From: Opitutaceae bacterium | GTDB taxonomy: Bacteria > Verrucomicrobiota > Verrucomicrobiia > Opitutales > Opitutaceae | NCBI GenBank assembly: GCA_028284385.1 | Contig: JANQRT010000039.1 | Location: 31,346-95,345, forward strand | Reading direction: 5' to 3' | DNA: 64,000 bases | Part shown: in pieces, positions 27,537 through 35,489 of the stretch | Position numbering within the stretch: the stretch's first letter is position 1 | How the letters are laid out: each line of letters begins with the position of its first letter | Translations under genes and position numbers: made by a program | The notes under the pieces: generated by a model | Databases searched by the model: none | Seen by the model: the letters and a program-made list of their open reading frames with translations, nothing else | What the model was told of the DNA's origin: nothing

Positions 27537-27857
27537 ATGACTGGGATGAAATACAAAGGACTACTAGCTTTGAAGATCCATGTCATGATCGCTGTAATCG
27601 TCATTTGGAATATCGGTTTCATAGCGGCTATGCAAATTGACCCTATCCCTGGAGATAGAACTATGCCCAAAGAAGGTGTAGCCATTATCTCCGCAACATG
27701 TCTTCTTGCCGCCCTTTTCACCTTAGCTATTGCGGTATCAAAGGAGGTTCAATCTGTCGTTTTAGCGCCAAAGAGAATGCATATGTTCTCTTCGCGACCC
27801 TACTATTTTATTTCCTTTGTGACAGGTGCTCTGGCTCTCTCATTCTACACTTTCTAG
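27537..27857 (+). CDS. Cassette gene: small polytopic membrane protein
   Basis: 106 residues with three hydrophobic segments (about 10-31, 48-66 and 89-105). The first loop contains MQIDPIPGDRTMPKEG. No charged catalytic pattern or family is recognised. Its start codon almost touches the core of attC-like site H and its stop lies 14 bp before site I. Probably an integral membrane protein of unknown role. Confidence 0.55.
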   Translation: MTGMKYKGLLALKIHVMIAVIVIWNIGFIAAMQIDPIPGDRTMPKEGVAIISATCLLAALFTLAIAVSKEVQSVVLAPKRMHMFSSRPYYFISFVTGALALSFYTF

Positions 27858-27871
27858 GAAGATGGAAATAC

Positions 27872-27940
27872 TTCTCATAAAGCATTTGAGGCAGTGTCGC
27901 CTTAACACCGCCGTCACCAGACTTTGACTATAAGTGAGAA
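27872..27940 (+). other. attC-like site I (weak)
   Basis: TTCTCAT (27872-27878) pairs with GTGAGAA (27934-27940), which differs from the core of site H by one base (GTG for GTT). Inner arms GGCAGTGT and ACACCGCC (27890-27897 and 27905-27912) form an imperfect stem. At 69 bp it lies in a cassette-boundary position, with degenerate boxes. Confidence 0.4.
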
Positions 27941-27948
27941 TTGGATAA

Positions 27949-28329
27949 ATGAATACACTCTTGAGCAATGAAGATGAATCAGTTCTTCGAGAGCTGGAAG
28001 AAGCGCTTTGGAAGGAAGATACTCGGTTCAACCCCGAATTCATGAACAGAATTCTCGCCGAGGATTTCTTCGAGATCGGGCGCTCTGGTAGAGTTCACAC
28101 AAGAGCAGCCTGCTTGGCTGTCTCAAAGCAGAAACTGGATGCAAAGATTCCTCTCCCTGAATGGAGAGCTAGATCGATTGGAGAAGATGTCGCTCACGTG
28201 ACCTACAATTCCGAAGTAAAATTTGGAGACAGTATCGAATATGGCCGAAGGAGCTCCATCTGGACTCGATCTAGCACCGGATGGGTACTCAAATTCCATC
28301 AAGGAACACCTTTTGAAAACCATACTTGA
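27949..28329 (+). CDS. Cassette gene: DUF4440/SnoaL-like (NTF2 fold) protein
   Basis: 126 residues. The pattern ELEEALWKEDTRFNPEFMNRILAEDFFEIGRSGRVHTR, followed by a strand-rich half with VAHVTYNSEVKF and SIWTRSSTGWVLKFHQGTPF, is that of the NTF2-like DUF4440 family. These are small cone-shaped domains that bind ligands or act as simple enzymes. It is soluble, without a leader. It lies between attC-like sites I and J and is the last cassette before purA. NTF2-like proteins are common cassette cargo in environmental integrons (general knowledge). The ligand is unknown. Confidence 0.72.
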   Translation: MNTLLSNEDESVLRELEEALWKEDTRFNPEFMNRILAEDFFEIGRSGRVHTRAACLAVSKQKLDAKIPLPEWRARSIGEDVAHVTYNSEVKFGDSIEYGRRSSIWTRSSTGWVLKFHQGTPFENHT

Positions 28330-28381
28330 CCATCGCATTGAGGCAACGGCTTACTGCCACTGCCTCATGCGGACGTTATCG
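28327..28381 (+). other. attC-like site J (last site of the array)
   Basis: Inner arms 28334-28345 (CGCATTGAGGCA) and 28361-28371 (TGCCTCATGCG) pair perfectly except for one unpaired T, the extrahelical-base pattern of attC. The core GTTATCG is at 28375-28381. The inverse core is poor (gaccatc). The 225 bp from here to purA show nothing recognisable. Confidence 0.55.
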
Positions 28382-28606
28382 AATGGCTGGTGTTGAAATA
28401 GAGTCGCCATAATCAACAGGCAAAGAGAGCTAGCCTAAATCTCGCGATCTAAACCGCTCCGCCACTACCGTTTCAACCAGTGCTCTGAAGCGGATTCTTT
28501 TGCTGGATTGGAGGAAGAGCATATCTCAAGGTTGACGGGTTTTGCGTGTCATTCACTTGGCCAATCCAGCCGAAGACTGAGCTCGCTTCAAAACGAACTT
28601 TGAAAT

Positions 28607-30178
28607 ATGGCGTTAACTGAATTTAAGAGCAAATTGATAGCCGATTGCGGCATCAGTATGGGCGACGAAGGCAAGGGACGATTGATCCCCGAAGTGATCG
28701 AAGAGCTTCGTCAGAGTACGGGAGACGAGTCGCCCGTCGAAGTCGTTCTGAAAATAAACGGAGGAGCGAATTCAGGCCACACGGCTGGTGGGCTTAAGCT
28801 CAATCTACTCCCGGCTGGAGTCATCGAGAAGTCGGTCAAGCATCTTGGCATTGGAGCCGGCGTAGTCGCCGATCCACGCAAGTTCTATTGGGAACTTAAG
28901 CCGCTCGATCACAAGGGCTATAACGTGACCAATCGTCTCGCGATTGATGAGCGCGCCATGGTCTCCGATGTGACTCACCGCCTACTCGATCTAGCCTGGG
29001 AATGGTATCGCTCGAATGTTATCGGCGAAGAGCCGCGCGGCAGCACCGGAAGAGGCATAACGCCCGCCTACCAAGACGAAGTCGGTCAGTTCCAGATTTA
29101 CTACAGCGACTATCTTGCGGAGAAAGAGGATTTCGCTCGAAAACTGAAACAAAGAGCTGAACGGGCTTGCCTGGTCATCCAGCACGTGTGCCAGGTCTCC
29201 GAGGAGGCTTGGCATGGATTTTTCGATACGCTGAGCAAGGCGGAGAAACGGGCGAACCAGGAATGGATTGACGAAGGTCTATTTCAGGAAAAGGAATTCG
29301 ACTTTTCCGTTTTCAAGGGAGAACGCTCGTTCGAACTCGATCTCAGCCAGCTGGTGGAAATCTATTGGGAAGCCGGAACGCGACTGAAGGAACGCATAGC
29401 GGACGTTCGCGAGCTAACGATCAAAGCCAAGAATCGACAAAAGCATGTGATTGGCGAATACGGGCAGGCCTATTGGCTGGACAAGCGCCACGGCTTCTCG
29501 CCCAACGTCTCAGCCTCTCATACCTACGCCTCGGAGTTCTTCAACTCGGCTTGCCTACCCGTTCAGCCGCTGCACGTCTTTGGCGTGGCAAAGGCCTATG
29601 ACACGAAAGTAGGTACCCATGTTTTCCTTACGGAAGTCAGCGAGCCCCATCCTCTTTTCGATCGACTGAGAAAACTGGAATTCGGCACTTCAACCGGTCG
29701 CCAACGAATGGTGGGCTGGTATGACGCGGTGGAAAAGGGAGACGCCCTTCGCTACGGAGGTTTCGACGACCTCATGATCAACAAGATTGACCCGCTTGGC
29801 CATGGCGAAGGCTGGGACGGCCAATTGAAAATATGCGTCGCTTATGGGGATGGAAATGAGAAACGATACTATCGCGTTCCCAGAAATGACGCCCTGAGGA
29901 AAACGCTTTCTCCCGTCTACCAGGAATACTCGGGCTGGAAGGAAGACATTTCGCAAATTCGATCCTTTGCCGACCTGCCAGCTGAAACTAAGGCCTATAT
30001 CGCCGGGATGGCAAACGCCTTGCTGACCTGCGCCTACCATGGCGAGGAATGGCCGGACGAATTGCCAAATCTTCGATACGTCGGAGTGGGTCCTATGCCT
30101 TCGCAAATCATTCGCGACGTGCCTGAGACAAAAGAGCTTATCAAGCTGGATCAGCCCGTTGTAGAATCGAACGCCTGA
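28607..30178 (+). CDS. purA: Adenylosuccinate synthetase, long divergent form
   Basis: 523 residues, about 90 longer than the usual PurA. Recognisable motifs: MGDEGKGR with the catalytic Asp, NGGANSGHTAGG with the conserved His, STGRGITPAYQDEVG, STGRQRMVGWYDAV and MINKIDPLGHGE. The usual FEGAQG segment reads VIGEYGQAYWLDKRHG, and extra sequence lies in the middle (about residues 160-285). It should join IMP and aspartate to form adenylosuccinate in AMP synthesis. The retained Asp argues against the phage PurZ type, which lacks it. It lies next to the cassette array, with guaB on the far side. Confidence 0.85.
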   Translation: MALTEFKSKLIADCGISMGDEGKGRLIPEVIEELRQSTGDESPVEVVLKINGGANSGHTAGGLKLNLLPAGVIEKSVKHLGIGAGVVADPRKFYWELKPLDHKGYNVTNRLAIDERAMVSDVTHRLLDLAWEWYRSNVIGEEPRGSTGRGITPAYQDEVGQFQIYYSDYLAEKEDFARKLKQRAERACLVIQHVCQVSEEAWHGFFDTLSKAEKRANQEWIDEGLFQEKEFDFSVFKGERSFELDLSQLVEIYWEAGTRLKERIADVRELTIKAKNRQKHVIGEYGQAYWLDKRHGFSPNVSASHTYASEFFNSACLPVQPLHVFGVAKAYDTKVGTHVFLTEVSEPHPLFDRLRKLEFGTSTGRQRMVGWYDAVEKGDALRYGGFDDLMINKIDPLGHGEGWDGQLKICVAYGDGNEKRYYRVPRNDALRKTLSPVYQEYSGWKEDISQIRSFADLPAETKAYIAGMANALLTCAYHGEEWPDELPNLRYVGVGPMPSQIIRDVPETKELIKLDQPVVESNA

Positions 30179-30215
30179 TCCATGGAACCTTTGAAGACGG
30201 CTTTGTAACCGTGAT

Positions 30216-31121
30216 TTAAGGACAAAGTATCTTCAACAGCCGGTAGAGCATTTCAAGTTTCGGCAAATCCACTCCAGCGGCTTTAGCCTGTCGAAGAGGT
30301 TCGCCCCAAATGGCCTCTACTTCCACCGGCTTGCCCTGCAGATAATCAATCACGCTCGAAGGTTTGTAAGCACCCATTCCATACGTTCTTTCAATGAGTT
30401 CCTGAGGTAGCTCGACCGGAATGGACATGTTCAAGGCCGAAGCGCCCAAGCGAATCTCGTTCATCAGGTCCTTGGTGAGATCAAGCAGACCCCTATCCGA
30501 AAGAATCGTTTCCGTAGTAATGCCTCCCCCTGCGATGGTAAGGCCATTAAAGGGTACGTTCCAGAGCAGCTTTTTCCATTGGGCCAAGCGCAAGTCATCG
30601 TAAACCGAACAATTCAAGCCGGCCTTATCGAAGAGCTCTTTCAGCTCATGGGTGAAGGGAGAAGCTTTTGCTTCGAACTCTCCAATCGAGATCGAGCCAA
30701 GTATGAAACAGTCCACTACGCCAGACCCTGCCCTGTTTAGGCAAATAAAGCAGAGGCCATTAAGCACTCGATTGTCAGGATGAAGACGAGCCAGCAGTCG
30801 GTCGTTCGAAAGGCCGTTCTGCAACGTGAGCAGAGAGGTTTTCTCTCCTACCAAAGGCCGAATCAGACCCTCAATCACATCATTGGAGGTCGACTTAATC
30901 GAGATGATGACCAGATCGCAGATCCCAATTTCCTCTGAGGACCGATAAACGTTGATGGGATTCAGTTCGAAATCGCCGTCGGAGACTCGGATTTGAAGTC
31001 CATGGGCGCGCAGATGTTCGTAGTCGCTACGAGCCAGGAAATGAACGTCTTGACCGATACGGCTCAGCCTAGCTCCATAGTACAAGCCAACCGCTCCTGA
31101 TCCGACGATTCCGATCTTCAT
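30216..31121 (-). CDS. panE: 2-Dehydropantoate 2-reductase (ketopantoate reductase family)
   Basis: 301 residues. The NADP-binding Rossmann start is IGIVGSGAVGLYYGARLS. Further marks are LVIISIKSTSNDV, LLTLQNGLSND with the conserved Asn, the catalytic Lys in LAQWKKLLWNVPFNGLT, and the C-terminal all-helical domain with SSVIDYLQGKPVEVEAIWGEPLRQA (substrate Ser and Glu). It reduces ketopantoate to pantoate for coenzyme A. It is cytoplasmic and convergent with purA. Paralogues with other substrates exist, so the exact role is likely but not certain. Confidence 0.88.
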   Translation of the reverse strand: MKIGIVGSGAVGLYYGARLSRIGQDVHFLARSDYEHLRAHGLQIRVSDGDFELNPINVYRSSEEIGICDLVIISIKSTSNDVIEGLIRPLVGEKTSLLTLQNGLSNDRLLARLHPDNRVLNGLCFICLNRAGSGVVDCFILGSISIGEFEAKASPFTHELKELFDKAGLNCSVYDDLRLAQWKKLLWNVPFNGLTIAGGGITTETILSDRGLLDLTKDLMNEIRLGASALNMSIPVELPQELIERTYGMGAYKPSSVIDYLQGKPVEVEAIWGEPLRQAKAAGVDLPKLEMLYRLLKILCP

Positions 31122-31848
31122 TTGTTCGTCTTGTTAAGGCGAGAATCGACACATTTGAAACAAGAAATCGTATCGGAATAAAAATTAGGCCATTCGTGTA
31201 CGGTAAACGGCTTGCACATGATTAAATCGGATGAGGAAGCCCAAATTGGTGACAGCTTTATTCCTGGAATCCCCGTCCACGCCCGTGTGTTTACATTGGA
31301 AAAAGACGATTTTCCGGATTTCTTCACAAACAAGTGTGAATCTCTTAGTTTTTCACCGCTTTTGAAGAGAGCGCGAAGAATTCTGGGATGATAACCCCAA
31401 GCAGTTGTAAAAAACCGTAATCAACTTGGTTTGCGAGATTCGGCAAAACATTACAGACAGGTGAATTTCTCGCGACGTCGTGCAACTTGAAAGGTCGTGA
31501 AATGAATTGCCCGTTGGGATCCAAATCGATGAAAAATGTTCATATTTCAACATAAAGTTCTGATAATCTGTAGGTTATGAAACAGATCACGTTTTTCACA
31601 GCAAAAGAACTCCGCGTTACGTTTGCGCAACGGGATCATTAGCAGCGATTCTGGCTTTCCGCTCTCGAAAAAGAACATCTTAAAGACATAAGACGCGGAA
31701 AGATTTTACAACTTGGCGACTCAATGGGAAGAAAGCCTCAATTGATACAGAGCAAACCGGCGCCTCGAAGGGAGAATTCGATGACGTTAGCAAATTACTC
31801 GCAAGTTATTCACATTGCAAAAGTTGATGTGAATTTGGGCAAAACCGG
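31122..31848. other. 727-bp intergenic region with small palindromes
   Basis: No convincing gene. A 57-codon plus-strand frame (31218-31391, MIKSDEEAQIGDSFIPGIPV and onward) reads protein-like but has no family and no clear ribosome site. Two related palindromes occur: TTCACA-N6-TGTGAA near 31333 and ATTCACAT-N11-ATGTGAAT at 31808-31834. They could be binding sites or weak terminators. The AT-rich centre suggests decayed sequence. Confidence 0.4.
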
Positions 31849-32313
31849 CTAGGATAGTGTGGAATTGGCGTTTTGCATCCTCTTGATAAAAGCGGTCTTC
31901 AAATCCTTGGAAAACCCTGCCGACTCGTAAAAAGCGAGAGTCCGATCATCCTTCCGGCCAGTCATGAGCATCACCTTGTAGCAATTCGACTCTTGAGCGA
32001 AATCCAACGCGTTGGAGAGGACTTTCCGGCCAAGACCCCTTCCTCTGAATTCGGTTCGAGTTACCACATTTTCAATCAGCCCATACGGACGGCATCCTCG
32101 GGTCAAATTGGGAATGATCGAGAGCACGCAGCTAGCAACGATTTGACTCGAATCGGTAATCAGAAAACAACGCGGCCCACCATCTTCGAAGAACTGCGCC
32201 CAAACGGATTGCAGCGTTTCCACTTCCGGGAGCGGGTCATCCACTTCATGCAGATGCCGATACAAATCAAGAAGACCATCTAGATCATCCGAATTGGCGA
32301 GCCTTTCAACCAT
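31849..32313 (-). CDS. GNAT family N-acetyltransferase
   Basis: 154 residues, single GNAT domain. Motif A is FRGRGLGRKVLSNALDFA, binding the acetyl-CoA pyrophosphate. Motif B is CYKVMLMTGRKDDRTLAFYESAGF, with the Tyr that commonly protonates the CoA thiolate. The N-terminal half (LDGLLDLYRHLHEVDDPLP) matches the subgroup that acts on small molecules. It is cytoplasmic with an unknown acceptor. It stands alone and points away from the HAD gene. Confidence 0.88.
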   Translation of the reverse strand: MVERLANSDDLDGLLDLYRHLHEVDDPLPEVETLQSVWAQFFEDGGPRCFLITDSSQIVASCVLSIIPNLTRGCRPYGLIENVVTRTEFRGRGLGRKVLSNALDFAQESNCYKVMLMTGRKDDRTLAFYESAGFSKDLKTAFIKRMQNANSTLS

Positions 32314-32438
32314 TTCGATGCGAAGCTATCCAAGGATCTCGCAAAGAGTCGATCCTCAATGAATCTCTATGGTGGAAATGATGATTAGTTCTTGAAGAGC
32401 GGAACGAAATCGAGCTTGTTCAAACGCTTGTACCCGCT

Positions 32439-33116
32439 ATGTCGCTACGAAATGATCCTAATCAACTACAGTCGGTTCTCATCGATATGGACGGCACTTT
32501 GGTCGACCATTTTCAGGCTCTTTATCGATGTTATCGGTACGCTTCAGAGCAATTAGGAAACGAGCCCCCTTCACACGAACTTGTTAAACGAAGCGTCGGT
32601 GGATCCATGCCCGTCACGATCCGGAAATTCTTTCCCGAAGAGCAAGTGGAAGAAGCGATACGACTATGGAGCGAACACTTCGATGAGATCCACCTCGAAG
32701 ATGTCATTCTGCTTAGAGGAGCAAAAGAACTCTTGGATGTATTGCAAAGAAGAGAAATCAAAACGGCAGTCTTCACCAATAAAAGCGGAGAGCATACCCG
32801 AAATATCTGCCGCAATCTTGGCCTAGAGGATTACTTTGAATTCGCCTTGGGCGCCGGCGATACGCCCTATCGGAAACCGCAAAGGGAACTGTCCGAATTG
32901 GCGTTGCAGAGACTTGGCACCAAGGCTGAGAACACTATCCTAGTGGGAGATTCTCCATTCGATATCGAAGCGGCGTCGATAGTCAATATGACCAGCTTCT
33001 GTGTGCCAACTGGTTCCCACACCCGGGAGGAGTTGGCGGAGGCAGGGGCGGACAGAATCTTCGATAGTCTCCAGGAAATCGCAGACTGGATTGAAAGCTG
33101 TTCAAAAAGTAGTTGA
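32439..33116 (+). CDS. HAD-family hydrolase, phosphoglycolate phosphatase-like
   Basis: 225 residues. The HAD motifs are in order: VLIDMDGTLVD (nucleophile Asp and acid/base Asp), AVFTNKSGEHT (motif II), a Lys in YRKPQRE (motif III) and ILVGDSPFDIEAA (motif IV). The alpha-helical C1 cap between motifs I and II places it with Gph/PGMB-type phosphatases. It probably dephosphorylates a small phosphorylated metabolite in the cytoplasm. Its stop codon lies inside a terminator hairpin shared with the convergent gene. Confidence 0.9.
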   Translation: MSLRNDPNQLQSVLIDMDGTLVDHFQALYRCYRYASEQLGNEPPSHELVKRSVGGSMPVTIRKFFPEEQVEEAIRLWSEHFDEIHLEDVILLRGAKELLDVLQRREIKTAVFTNKSGEHTRNICRNLGLEDYFEFALGAGDTPYRKPQRELSELALQRLGTKAENTILVGDSPFDIEAASIVNMTSFCVPTGSHTREELAEAGADRIFDSLQEIADWIESCSKSS

Positions 33117-33130
33117 AATTTAACTACTTT
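33106..33130. terminator. Bidirectional hairpin between HAD gene and DUF6165 gene
   Basis: Perfect 9-bp arms AAAGTAGTT (33106-33114) and AACTACTTT (33122-33130) around a 7-base loop, with A- and T-rich flanks on either side. It sits between two convergent genes, and the HAD stop codon is part of the stem. Confidence 0.6.
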
Positions 33131-33139
33131 CAGAAAATA

Positions 33140-33526
33140 TCAATAAGAAGAATAGGATTTCTCCTCTACGATTTCCGATCCCAGCAAATCGTTGATTTCA
33201 CGCTTAATACTCGATCGGTGGTCGTTGGTTTGGTAGACAGACCTGGCTAGTTCGATAAACTTCGTGTCGAATTCCTTCTTGGCCTCTTTAGACCGGATTT
33301 CGTTTTCAATGTCCCAGAGGCTCTCGTTCACGCCCTTCAATTCCAATTTCAAGGGGTTAAGAGGAGCATTGGATTTCAAAATGGGCGAAAGCCTGGCATT
33401 CAAACATGAAAGCTCTTTCTCAATATTCTCCAGGGCGGAAGCGGACTCTACCCGTTCCTGTTTAGTCTCGAGAATCGTTACTTTGTCAACGAGTTCGCCA
33501 ACCGAAATCTCCGCTTGTACTTTCAT
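33140..33526 (-). CDS. DUF6165 family protein
   Basis: 128 residues, helical and charged. The start MKVQAEISVGELVDKVTILETKQERV and the later LNPLKLELKGVNESLWDIENEIR and YQTNDHRSSIKREINDLLGSEI match a family (DUF6165) usually found beside TPR/glycosyltransferase-type proteins in polysaccharide loci. Here too it lies 23 bp downstream of such a TPR protein on the same strand. No biochemical role is known. Coiled-coil content suggests a scaffolding or accessory part. Confidence 0.7.
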   Translation of the reverse strand: MKVQAEISVGELVDKVTILETKQERVESASALENIEKELSCLNARLSPILKSNAPLNPLKLELKGVNESLWDIENEIRSKEAKKEFDTKFIELARSVYQTNDHRSSIKREINDLLGSEIVEEKSYSSY

Positions 33527-33549
33527 ATCACTTTTTCAAATACATCAAG

Positions 33550-35418
33550 TTATCGATTTCTTTCACTACGAAGCGTTTCAGCCATACTCTCAAATACAGC
33601 ATCCCATTCGCCAAATTCAAGTTGCCGAAATAGCCGCATAGAAGGATACCAAGGGGTTCGATCCTCAGAAACTCCCCACCTCCAGTCAGGAACCTTCTTG
33701 AGAGCAACCCAGACGGGAATCCCCAATGCTCCGGCCAGGTGAGCAATAGACGTATCCGTAGTCACAACGAGATCTAGCGAGCTCATGATGGCCGCCGTAT
33801 CCACAAAGGCATCATCCCCTGAATCGATCTCGTCATTGAAATGCTCGACCGCCAGGTCCGCAGGCAAGCTTTCCAATTGCTGGACTCCTCCCTGTTTCTG
33901 CAAACTGATGAGTCGGACGTCGGGCAATTCAGCCAACGGTCTAAAGCATTCCAACTGAGTTGAGCGTCCGTTGTCAATATCCCCTCTGGAATTGCCCTGC
34001 CAATTGATACCGATTTTGTATCCATTTTTCCCAATTCTATCTCCCCACTTTTCAATGAGCTCAGACTCGGCGCTCAAGTAACTCGCCGAACTAGGAATGG
34101 CTCCAGCATCATTAACATCAAGCCGGAGAGGCAAGCTCATCATATAGGCATGGAAATCGAACTGCGCGGCGATTTCGTGAACTTCCTGCTTGCTCAAGAG
34201 ATTCAAATCTTCGCCGTAGGTTCTAAGGAGCCGCTCCATTTTGGAAGGTATCGAAAACGAGACTACCCCTCCCTGCTTCTTGAGCAGATCGACAAAGCGA
34301 ATGAATTGAATGGCATCGCCAAGCCCCTGCTCTTCGTGTATCAGAATCTTCTTACCCGAAAGATCTTCTCCCTGCCATTCCTTCGACCTATCGAATTTCT
34401 TGTAGTCCTGCGGCTGATCAATTCTACGATTTTCATAAAGACGCCAGCCTCGAGAAAAATCACCCTTGGCTAGGCTGACAACACCGATACTTAGCTGTGT
34501 GATGTGATAATCCGAGTCTATGGAAAAAGCCTTCTCAAAACATTCGATCGCTTCGTCGAGTTGACCGGATTCCTTCAGGGCAATGCCAAGATTGTTAATC
34601 AAGTAGGGATTCTGGGGACTGAGGGCGACAGCCTTTCGTTGCTGCTCAACGGCTTCAACAGGTCGCTCAAGATCTCTTAGCAAGTTGCCGTAGTTGCTGT
34701 AGGCCCCCGGTTCGTTGGGCAAAAACTCGATAGCTTTCTGGTAGCATTCAATGGCCTCTTCGAACTGCTTCAGCATGCGATAAAGAATGCCAAGATCATT
34801 CCAGGTGGGAGCATGTTTAGGACTTATAGCCAGTACTCTTCTCAAGAGCTTGATCGAGCCATGGAAATCGCCAAGATTCTTGAGGTTGTTCCCCATCCTG
34901 ATAAGGACTTTAGCATCGTTAGGGCAAAGTTCTAGAATCTTTCGATAGCACTTAGCCGCCTCGTTTGGTTTGCTCAGTTTTTGATAGGAGCCTCCAAGAT
35001 TTATGACGGCTTCAGCGTAGTTGGGTTTTAGTGACAAGGCAGATGCGAGGCATTTGATTGCCGCCTCGTGGTCACCATTGGCGTTAAGCGCCGCTCCCAG
35101 ATTATTGAGCGTCTCGGCATTTTTCGGATCGAGCTTCAAAGCCTGCCGAAGAGCAGTTACGGCTTTATCGGGTTTCCGGTTTTTAAAAGACGCTAAACCT
35201 AACAGAGTCCATCCTTCGAGAAAGGCAGGCTGAGCCAAGGTTACTCGATGAGCCTGCTGCTCGGCTTCACTAAATAAACCTTTCTGTATCAACGACATGA
35301 TGGATTGGCAACTCTGCCGCAAATCGTCGCTGGAAGTAATTTGGCCTATATTCATTTCATCCAATTCACGAAGAAATAAAACCACTTGCTGAGCCATGCC
35401 AAACGATAAGGCAAGCAT
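33550..35418 (-). CDS. TPR protein with C-terminal heptosyltransferase-like (GT9) domain
   Basis: 622 residues. Residues about 40-325 hold at least eight TPR units with the typical A-x-x-x-x-G-x-x-L and P-x-x-A patterns (AETLNNLGAALNANGDHEAA and similar). From about 350 to the end lies a GT-B type domain with ILIHEEQGLGDAIQFIRFV, the hallmark of TPR-glycosyltransferase proteins, and DLVVTTDTSIAHLAGALGIPVWVALKKVPDW, the sugar-nucleotide site of ADP-heptose-type transferases. It may glycosylate proteins or build envelope glycan. The DUF6165 gene follows. There is no signal peptide. Confidence 0.85.
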   Translation of the reverse strand: MLALSFGMAQQVVLFLRELDEMNIGQITSSDDLRQSCQSIMSLIQKGLFSEAEQQAHRVTLAQPAFLEGWTLLGLASFKNRKPDKAVTALRQALKLDPKNAETLNNLGAALNANGDHEAAIKCLASALSLKPNYAEAVINLGGSYQKLSKPNEAAKCYRKILELCPNDAKVLIRMGNNLKNLGDFHGSIKLLRRVLAISPKHAPTWNDLGILYRMLKQFEEAIECYQKAIEFLPNEPGAYSNYGNLLRDLERPVEAVEQQRKAVALSPQNPYLINNLGIALKESGQLDEAIECFEKAFSIDSDYHITQLSIGVVSLAKGDFSRGWRLYENRRIDQPQDYKKFDRSKEWQGEDLSGKKILIHEEQGLGDAIQFIRFVDLLKKQGGVVSFSIPSKMERLLRTYGEDLNLLSKQEVHEIAAQFDFHAYMMSLPLRLDVNDAGAIPSSASYLSAESELIEKWGDRIGKNGYKIGINWQGNSRGDIDNGRSTQLECFRPLAELPDVRLISLQKQGGVQQLESLPADLAVEHFNDEIDSGDDAFVDTAAIMSSLDLVVTTDTSIAHLAGALGIPVWVALKKVPDWRWGVSEDRTPWYPSMRLFRQLEFGEWDAVFESMAETLRSERNR

Positions 35419-35489
35419 CGAAATTAGTTCCCAGGACAGCTATCAATCCCGTTGCTTTTGTCCCTAAAAGCCCTCTTGATTCCAACCCA

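Larger units (their letters stand above)
22912..28381 (+). mobile_element. Integron-like gene-cassette array without integrase (CALIN-like)
   Basis: Nine plus-strand genes, mostly short and unknown and visibly more AT-rich than guaB and purA, are interleaved with imperfect palindromes of 55-130 bp. These have the order inverse core (RYYYAAC), inner stem, variable loop, inner stem, core (GTTRRRY). Four to six sites are convincing (A, D, G, H, J, less so B); three are degenerate (C, F, I). Start codons often lie 2-13 bp after the core box and stop codons just before the inverse core, as in integron cassettes. No tyrosine recombinase or attI is present between 1 and 64,000. The array lies between guaB and purA. 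Confidence 0.72.

Noticed and set aside
22700..28600. Prophage or ICE as explanation for the accessory region
   Set aside because: No integrase, capsid, terminase, relaxase or replication genes; the attC-like spacing fits cassettes better.
28607..30178. PurZ (2-aminoadenine pathway) identity for the divergent PurA
   Set aside because: The catalytic Asp of GDEGKG is retained, whereas PurZ is known to lack it; no phage genes are nearby.
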